From: Ewingella allii
GTDB taxonomy: Bacteria > Pseudomonadota > Gammaproteobacteria > Enterobacterales > Enterobacteriaceae
Direction of reading: 5' to 3'
DNA: 64,000 nt
Assembly: GCF_044430645.1 (NCBI RefSeq)
Contig: NZ_JAWUDN010000006.1
Coordinates: forward strand, 214,974 to 278,973
Under the pieces are notes generated by a model that saw only the letters and a list, made by a program, of their open reading frames with translations, had not been told where the DNA came from and searched no databases. This document shows, one piece after another, positions 62,465 through 64,000 of this stretch. Every line of letters starts with the position of its first letter. Within the stretch, counting starts at the first letter, position 1. The position numbers and the translations under genes were made by a program.

Positions 62465-63340
62465 ATGGCTGATTTAGATGACATCAAAGACGGCAAGGAT
62501 TTTGGTATTGGTACGCCGCAAAGCAACCACGCTTTCTTCCTTAAAGGAAGCGGGGCGCTGGACTGGGGGATGCAGTCGCGGCTGGCGCGCATTTTCAATC
62601 CGGCCTCCGGGAGAACCGTCATGCTGGCGTTCGACCACGGCTATTTTCAGGGGCCGACCACCGGCCTTGAGCGTATCGATCTCAACATCGCGCCGCTGTT
62701 CGAACACACGGACGTTTTGATGTGTACACGCGGCATTCTGCGCAGCGTGGTGCCCGCTGCCGTCAATAAACCCGTGGTGCTGCGCGCGTCTGGCGGCAAT
62801 TCGATTCTCACCGAGCTGTCGAACGAAACCGTGGCCGTAGCCATTGAAGACGCGCTGCGCCTGAACGTTTCCGCCATGGCCGCGCAGGTTTATATCGGCA
62901 GCGAGCACGAGCATCAGTCGATCAAAAACATTATTCAGCTAGTGGATCAGGGCACCCGCTACGGCATGCCAACCATGGCGGTGACCGGGGTGGGCAAAGA
63001 TATGGTGCGCGATCAGCGTTACTTCTCATTGGCCACCCGCATCGCCGCCGAGATGGGGGCGCACATCATCAAAACTTACTATGTGGACAGTGGCTTCGAG
63101 CGCGTCGCCGCAGGCTGCCCGGTGCCGATTGTTATCGCCGGTGGTAAGAAACTGCCCGAGCGCGAAGCCTTAGAGATGTGCTTCCAGGCTATCGATCAGG
63201 GGGCATCTGGCGTGGATATGGGGCGCAACATCTTCCAGTCCGAATCGCCAATCGCCATGCTGAAAGCCGTGCAGGCCGTGGTGCATAACAACGCCAGCGT
63301 CGACCACGCCTACGAGTTGTTTCTCGACCAAAAAGGCTGA
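62465..63340 (+). CDS. lsrF: 3-hydroxy-5-phosphonooxypentane-2,4-dione thiolase LsrF
   Basis: A 291-residue class I aldolase-fold protein, the same length as in E. coli. LsrF transfers an acetyl group from phospho-HPD to CoA, ending the signal. Family segments: MLAFDHGYFQGPTTGLERID, the active-site lysine strand IIKTYYVDSGFERV, and VIAGGKKLPEREALEM. AAGGAGAA precedes the ATG. Confidence 0.95.
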   Translation: MADLDDIKDGKDFGIGTPQSNHAFFLKGSGALDWGMQSRLARIFNPASGRTVMLAFDHGYFQGPTTGLERIDLNIAPLFEHTDVLMCTRGILRSVVPAAVNKPVVLRASGGNSILTELSNETVAVAIEDALRLNVSAMAAQVYIGSEHEHQSIKNIIQLVDQGTRYGMPTMAVTGVGKDMVRDQRYFSLATRIAAEMGAHIIKTYYVDSGFERVAAGCPVPIVIAGGKKLPEREALEMCFQAIDQGASGVDMGRNIFQSESPIAMLKAVQAVVHNNASVDHAYELFLDQKG

Positions 63341-63354
63341 GCCAAGGAGGAGTT

Positions 63355-63648
63355 ATGGAAGTCACACTGGTAGAAATTAATGTTAAAGCGGACAAGGTCG
63401 ATGAGTTCTTGAAAGTGTTTCGTGACAATCACTTAGGCGCGATTAAAGAGCCGGGCAACCTGCGCTTTGACGTGCTGCAAGACGAGCAAGAACCCACGCG
63501 ATTTTTCATTTATGAAGCCTACGTCGATAACGCCGCCGTCGCCGCCCACAAACAGACGCCGCACTACCTAAAGTGCGTCGAGGCGCTTGAGGGTTTGATG
63601 ACGGGGCCGAGGAAGAAGACCAGTTTTAGAGGGATTTATCCTGAATAG
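63355..63648 (+). CDS. lsrG: Phospho-AI-2 isomerase LsrG
   Basis: A 97-residue ABM-fold protein (96 in E. coli) that isomerises P-DPD to the substrate of LsrF. Typical segments are VTLVEINVKADKVDEFLKVFRDNH and FFIYEAYVDNAAVAAHKQTPHY. AAGGAGGAG precedes the ATG, 14 bases after lsrF. It is the last gene of the operon; I see no tam gene downstream. Confidence 0.94.
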   Translation: MEVTLVEINVKADKVDEFLKVFRDNHLGAIKEPGNLRFDVLQDEQEPTRFFIYEAYVDNAAVAAHKQTPHYLKCVEALEGLMTGPRKKTSFRGIYPE

Positions 63649-64000
63649 GGCCTGCTCATTCTTCTTTTTAAGGAGAGGCCGGGTTGAGGTTTGGTGCATT
63701 GAGCACGGTTTTAAACCACTCCTCATCCCTGCCTTCTCCTCTGATAGGAGAAGGAGTAAACCCATCCCCAGACTGACCTAAGTCACTGAGTTTTCTTCAA
63801 TACCCACTCCCAGCATCCCCCTTTCCCGGGGGAGGAGCAGAACAGCACACCACTGAAACGGCACTTCGCGACGATCACTAAAGTGCCTGAAACATGTCCA
63901 TTCCAACCCTGCGCAGCCTCGAACTCACAAAAGAAAAAACGCAGGGTTCCAAGGGAGGCGCGTTTACGCCTCCCTTGGTCGGTGTGGGCCGACGCCCACG
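63649..64000. repeat. Structured dispersed repeat, copy C
   Basis: A gene-free 352-bp stretch to the window edge. The GC-clamped module (63671-63756) is in the same order and orientation as copy B, followed by a shortened body (63852-63978). The main hairpin is CCAAGGGAGGCG-CGTTTA-CGCCTCCCTTGG (63949-63978): the same hexaloop as copy B but a different stem. The second hairpin is GTGGGC-CGAC-GCCCAC (63984-63999). The element probably continues beyond the window. Confidence 0.75.

Overview
The window is chromosomal DNA of an Enterobacterales bacterium, probably Yersiniaceae or close kin (Rahnella/Ewingella/Rouxiella/Serratia-like). The placement is inferred from core synteny (yccT-yccU-hspQ-rlmI-acyP-tusE-yccA-serT), core genes such as osmE, cvrA, hemB, opgB, zinT and cheV, and ERIC-like repeats. 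Species cannot be fixed from sequence alone. Most genes are GC-rich. The luxI/GH18/luxR patch (about 29.4-34.6 kb) and the LysR/holin-like patch (about 44.1-46.2 kb) are visibly more AT-rich and look acquired.

Layout. 1-4.8 kb: conserved core block ending in two identical tandem tRNA-Ser(UGA) genes. 5.1-11 kb: an ABC importer (binding protein, double permease, ATPase), a chemoreceptor and an acetyltransferase. 11.5-18.5 kb: cupin protein, osmE, cvrA, a SnoaL-like protein divergent from a LysR regulator, an acetyltransferase, and an alpha/beta hydrolase flanked by inverted copies of a structured repeat. 19-28.2 kb: a peptide-transport locus with ROK kinase, ROK regulator, M81 (MlrC) peptidase and fused double ATPase. 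28.4-29.4 kb: hemB. 29.4-34.6 kb: a chitinolytic quorum-sensing locus (GH18 protein, LuxI synthase, multidomain chitinase, LuxR receptor) with a perfect 20-bp lux-box palindrome in the chitinase/luxR divergent promoter region. 34.6-40 kb: D-arabinitol genes dalT-dalK-dalD and dalR. 40-44.1 kb: small lipoprotein, opgB, cheV. 44.1-47.1 kb: AT-rich gap, LysR regulator, holin-like protein, Zur-boxed zinT, tRNA-Asn. 47.3-54 kb: a second peptide-transport operon containing a permease-ATPase fusion and a FadR-type regulator, divergent from a DUF1028 Ntn-hydrolase. 54-54.9 kb: a nac gene with sigma-54/NtrC-type signals but a large in-frame loss in its effector domain. 54.9-63.7 kb: a complete AI-2 system, lsrKR divergent from lsrACDBFG. 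The window ends in another copy of the structured repeat.

How the genes work together. Two separate quorum-sensing chemistries sit in one 64-kb window: AHL (luxI/luxR, apparently tied to leaderless chitinases) and AI-2 uptake and processing (lsr). Two Dpp/Gsi-like peptide importers are each paired with an unusual hydrolase (M81 peptidase; DUF1028). The most notable non-coding structure is a dispersed repeat carrying adjacent hairpins whose stems differ between copies by compensatory changes while the hexaloop of the main hairpin is conserved.
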